DNA of 64,000 nucleotides from Icerya purchasi (taxonomy: Eukaryota; Arthropoda; Insecta; Hemiptera; Monophlebidae). Positions 43,301-46,300 of the stretch are shown here, in pieces. Under the pieces are notes generated by a model. It had not been told where the DNA came from. It was given only the letters and a program-made list of their open reading frames with translations, and did no database searches. The translations under genes and the position numbers were made by a program. Where the stretch lies: the NCBI GenBank assembly GCA_039619475.1, contig CM077115.1, positions 60,580,864-60,644,863 on the forward strand, in the 5' to 3' direction. Position 1 is the first letter of the stretch; each line of letters opens with the position of its first letter.

Positions 43301-46300
43301 TTTTTAATAAAACGGTTTGTCTTTTTGCATATGTGATTAAAAAGACACATTTTCAAAATATCGAAATTCAAAACACATACATTCTTTTGATCTGCATCTA
43401 GGTAAAAATATTAGTAGAAAAATTATCTCCAGATTCTATATTTAGATATTTTCTAGCATTATGCGTTATATCATATTGCTAAATGCGAAATCTGTTATTC
43501 TGTACACGTGCAAACGATTTTGTTTCATTTTTAAAAATCCATTAAAAAAAAAGGTAACAGTAATAAATTAAACAAGAAATTACTTCTTCAATATTTAACG
43601 AATTTTCTTTCCCATTCATATTCATCCAAGGAATCCAAGTACTATTTTGCTTTATTTCATACTTCCAATCAAACACTATGTCTTTCTCAGGGAAAAGCTG
43701 CAGTCTGGTTAATTTAAATTTACTAGGTTTCGGATATTTATCGACATTTCCAAGTAGTAAAGCACGAAAATACGCGTTAAACGATTTTTTACTTGCCTCT
43801 ATAAAAATATCATTAACAACGATTACCAGTTCATGCTAATAAAAAATTATAAAGGAAAATGATAGCTTCTTAATTCATAGCCGTTTCAAATAAATGAATT
43901 TTCTCAAATTATCTATAATATTCGAAATTTATAAAACGAAAATAATTCGAAACATTGGTTGATTTATGAAAGAATTTAAATTAAATAATAAATTATTCCT
44001 TTTTTATTCATTTTTTTCCTTCAACTTAAAAATATAAATAAAATAGCAATCGTTATAAAATTACCGAATTATTAAGAACGTCAAACACGATTCCAAATGT
44101 AATTATAAACGAATATCGAGAAATGCGCTATTTCTTCCGGTACCGCATGTAATAGTATGTAAACAGCACATTTAATGTTAAAAAAATTTGTTAATACAAG
44201 AATTCTATCATAGTCTATTTAATATTAAATGCAAATTTTGGCAAAGTAAATCTTTAATATATTATAACATGACAAAGAAAGAGGACAAATTCATTTTATA
44301 TTTTTAGAATGTCTGAAGAGACAAAAAATTAAATAATCATTATTATAAACTGTACGTTTGCGTTTTTTACCTGTAATATTTCCAGCATATGCCCAGAGTA
44401 ATGAAAATATGATTATGCATTGCATATCGACAATATTAATATTAGTAGCGGAATCATTGTTCTCAACTATACACTTTACTAATCTAGTAAAATTCTGTAG
44501 AAAACACGTGTTACATAATATTAAGCAAAAGCAAATGACATTTAAAAAATTATTTTTAATACATTCTCTTTTAATTGAATAATGCAATATGAAATATTCT
44601 GCATACATCAAAATCCAAAACGGTAACGCATTAACGAAGATAACTGTTCATAAATAAATAAAATTATTATACATAAAACTTATTTCTCTTCTTAATTGTG
44701 TCCGTATCATCCGCATCTTTATTTTGCGATGCATTAAAATCGGGTATCTGTTTGAATTTTTTAAGCAAAATCTGTGAAAATATACTTATTATCTACGCAG
44801 TACTTAAGCAGTCTAAGGCGATTGATAATTATTTTGCTGATAACTATACTCTATTCTGTTCGAGATAATTCTGTAATTGTATATTGTTATGGTTTTGGTT
44901 AAATAAAATTATCCTAAGAGGTTTCAAAAAGATTAAAGTAACACAGTTTGAACGTCAATTATGATTTCGCTTATTTTCCCTTTCTGCAATTTTCCAGGAT
45001 TAGGCTTTTAATGATTTAAAAAAGAAATATTCTTTAGTACATATTTATAAGGTATTGAAAAAAACAAAATAAAACGAATCATGAAAGTTGTAAGAACGAG
45101 GCCAATAGAATTAATAAGAACGTATTATATTGCAATAAAGATTAACCAATAAAGACTACAAAAAAAAAAAAAACAAAAAAACATCAGTCAAGCATGATGT
45201 ATTATGCGCTTAGGGTTACTCCGTATGTTAAGTTAACAATAACTATAATTTACATTTACACAATACTAAATTCAAAAAAAGGAATCTGATTTTTCCCGCT
45301 GCAAAGAGGAAGAGACACGTAATTTTTTGGAATTTTTTGAAATTATCGCCATCTTTGAAAATTTCGTTAGGAAAATAAAATACTGTTTCGTTCCCGACAA
45401 ATAGCGATCTTTCCAACGATATGTCACATACCAGAGAAGAAAATAATTTTTGTCAAAGCTCTGAGTTTCTGACGCTCCCTAATTTTATTGTTGAAAACTC
45501 TCGGATGTTCCAAACTAGAAAAATAAACGGGGATGTACATATTTTTAACCTTGTTCAAAATTTTTAACTATGAGACACACGTCATCTTTCGCGTTTTTTT
45601 TAACTTTCCACCAACTTTGAATGTTTCACTAAGGAAATAAAATATGGGTTCGTTCCCGACAAATAGCGATCTTTCCAACGATATATCACATGGCCGGGAA
45701 AAAAAATCGTTTTTCCAAAAACTTCGAGCTTTCAGCGTTCTAATAGCCTAATTTCAAAATTGGAAACCCAGATGTTCAAAATTAGAGAAATATACGGGAA
45801 TGCGCATACTTTTATTCAAAATTTTCAGCTTTAATATTCTTGGCGCTAAGGGAGGCACGTCATTTTTTTCGCTTTTTTGAACTTTTCGCCAACTTCGAAG
45901 GTTTCGTTAAGGAAATAAAATACACAAGTTTGTTACCCACAAAAGCAATCTTTCCAACGATATATCACATGCTCGGGAAAAAAAATATTTTTTTCAAAAT
46001 TTTCGAGTTATCGACGTCCCAAGGGTCTGAACATAAAGCTGTAAGCTTGGCTATAGTGTTCTTATGAAGCGGTCCTTTATGCAATGTTTGATATATGTTT
46101 TGGTTTCTTCAATATTTTTATTACTTTGGCTATTAGTTACGTGAACTTGCCCTTTTTTTTTGCTGTTTTTGAGCCAAAAGGGAGCGGGCAGATTAAATAA
46201 TTTTTTAACCGTAATTTTTTGTTTTTGTGAAAAAACTTCTGAATTTTATTTTATATTTTGAATTTCATTTTAAAGGAGGTATTTAGTGATAAGTTGTGAA